From NCBI GenBank assembly GCA_964562405.1, contig CAZLTC010000066.1, positions 1 to 13,731 on the forward strand: a DNA stretch of 13,731 nucleotides, read 5' to 3'. Position 1 is the stretch's first letter. The number at the start of each line of letters is the position of its first letter. Below are positions 13,349 through 13,731 of this stretch, in pieces. A program made the position numbers and the translations under genes. The notes beneath the pieces are model-generated. The model saw nothing but the letters and a program-made list of their open reading frames with translations, made no database searches and was not told the DNA's origin. The stretch comes from WJLY01 sp964562405 (lineage in GTDB: Bacteria; Joyebacterota; Joyebacteria; Joyebacterales; Joyebacteraceae).

Positions 13349-13731
13349 CTATCGAGGTAGCGTTCGTAGTCCGACCCGACGATCACGATGACGTCCACGA
13401 GCGGCGTCTCGGGTATCTGCTGGATGACACTCGAGGCGCCGATAAGCCGCGCCACTGTCACGGCGCTGGCCATGTCGCCGGTGCGGTCAACGACGATCGA
13501 TTCGGAGTAGTCGAAGCTGTCGGCGTTTCGATAGTCGACGACGTCAAGCCCGAGTTCCCGGAGGCGCCTCGCCGTTCGCTGGCCTATCCCCTCGGCACCA
13601 CAGCCGTTCAGGACGAGCACCGTAAGCTCATCCGCGCGCGAGGGCGGCGGCGCGAACACATCTACGAGCCCCATACCCAGAAAGACGACCGCCGCGAGCA
13701 GCACGACCGCGAGCACGGTGTAGCCCACGGC
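13345..13731 (-). CDS. LytR C-terminal-domain membrane protein (5' end may lie beyond the window)
   Basis: A small protein with an N-terminal hydrophobic segment (YTVLAVVLLAAVVFLGMGLV, about 3-22 counting from GTG 13728), a Pro-rich linker (APPPSRADE) and a domain of the LytR_C type. Visible in that domain are VLVLNGCGAEGIGQRTARRL (about 37-56), the LGLDVVDYRNAD stretch, and a C-terminal VIVIVGSDYERYL. LytR_C domains occur at the end of LytR-CpsA-Psr proteins or alone on a membrane anchor; the function of the stand-alone form is not established. GTG 13728 is the first possible start seen (127 residues), but the frame is open to the window edge and no ribosome site can be judged, so an upstream start is possible. 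It is convergent with, and overlaps the stop codon of, the isomerase gene. Confidence 0.8.
   Translation of the reverse strand, partial: AVGYTVLAVVLLAAVVFLGMGLVDVFAPPPSRADELTVLVLNGCGAEGIGQRTARRLRELGLDVVDYRNADSFDYSESIVVDRTGDMASAVTVARLIGASSVIQQIPETPLVDVIVIVGSDYERYLDS

Noticed and set aside
1..13731. tRNA or rRNA genes, CRISPR array, insertion sequence or phage remains
   Set aside because: Reading both strands gave no spaced repeats, terminal inverted repeats, transposase motifs or tRNA arms; the DNA is accounted for by the listed genes.

Overview
The window is a GC-rich bacterial chromosome segment (roughly two-thirds G+C by eye, not computed) that is almost fully coding. It holds twelve protein genes, nine on the minus strand among those complete or cut by the window ends, and two on the plus strand that break up the minus-strand blocks. 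No rRNA, tRNA, CRISPR array, IS element or phage gene is visible. The organism is probably an uncultured or poorly known member of the FCB side of Bacteria, of the Eisenbacteria, Krumholzibacteriota or Latescibacterota kind. This is inferred from a secreted protein ending in a FlgD-Ig-like/type IX-style sorting domain, a SurA/PpiD-type periplasmic foldase (so a diderm envelope), an archaeal-type phosphoglycerate mutase (ApgM) and high GC. The phylum is a guess; the diderm inference is firmer.

Layout, left to right: apgM (minus, cut by the left edge) and tgt (minus) form a two-gene unit read from a sigma70-like promoter at 2350-2378. A plus-strand gene at 2602-4560 encodes a secreted, unusually cysteine-rich CehA/McbA-type metallohydrolase with a C-terminal sorting domain. 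From 4582 to 11229 runs one seven-gene minus-strand operon, in transcription order EF-G-like GTPase, yebC, ruvC, ruvA, ruvB, queH, queA, with gaps of 1 to 48 bases. At 11519-13348 a plus-strand gene encodes a membrane-anchored PpiD/SurA-type peptidylprolyl isomerase. At the right edge a minus-strand gene encodes a small membrane protein with a LytR C-terminal domain; its stop codon and that of the isomerase gene share the tetranucleotide CTAG.

How the genes work together: tgt, queA and queH are the last three steps of queuosine formation in tRNA (base exchange of preQ1, addition of the epoxycyclopentanediol, reduction to Q). RuvA, RuvB and RuvC are the complete Holliday-junction migration and resolution machine. 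YebC and the EF-G-like GTPase are both ribosome-associated or predicted translation factors. The order yebC-ruvC-ruvA-ruvB-queA-tgt is widely conserved in bacteria; here QueH has been added inside it and the secreted metallohydrolase gene separates queA from tgt.

The most unusual regulatory structure is the 289-base divergent region 11230-11518. A perfect 9-bp inverted repeat (11332-11358) lies between two opposing promoters, and each -35 box starts inside one of its arms. Both divergent intergenic regions (2308-2601, 294 bases; 11230-11518) are described under the regulatory entries; there is no other stretch without a gene longer than about 50 bases. I see no clearly novel multi-gene system. 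The second-look points are the palindrome-linked divergent promoters, the Cys-rich secreted protein, the GTPase with Tyr in place of its usual catalytic His, and the isomerase whose parvulin signatures are split over two modules.
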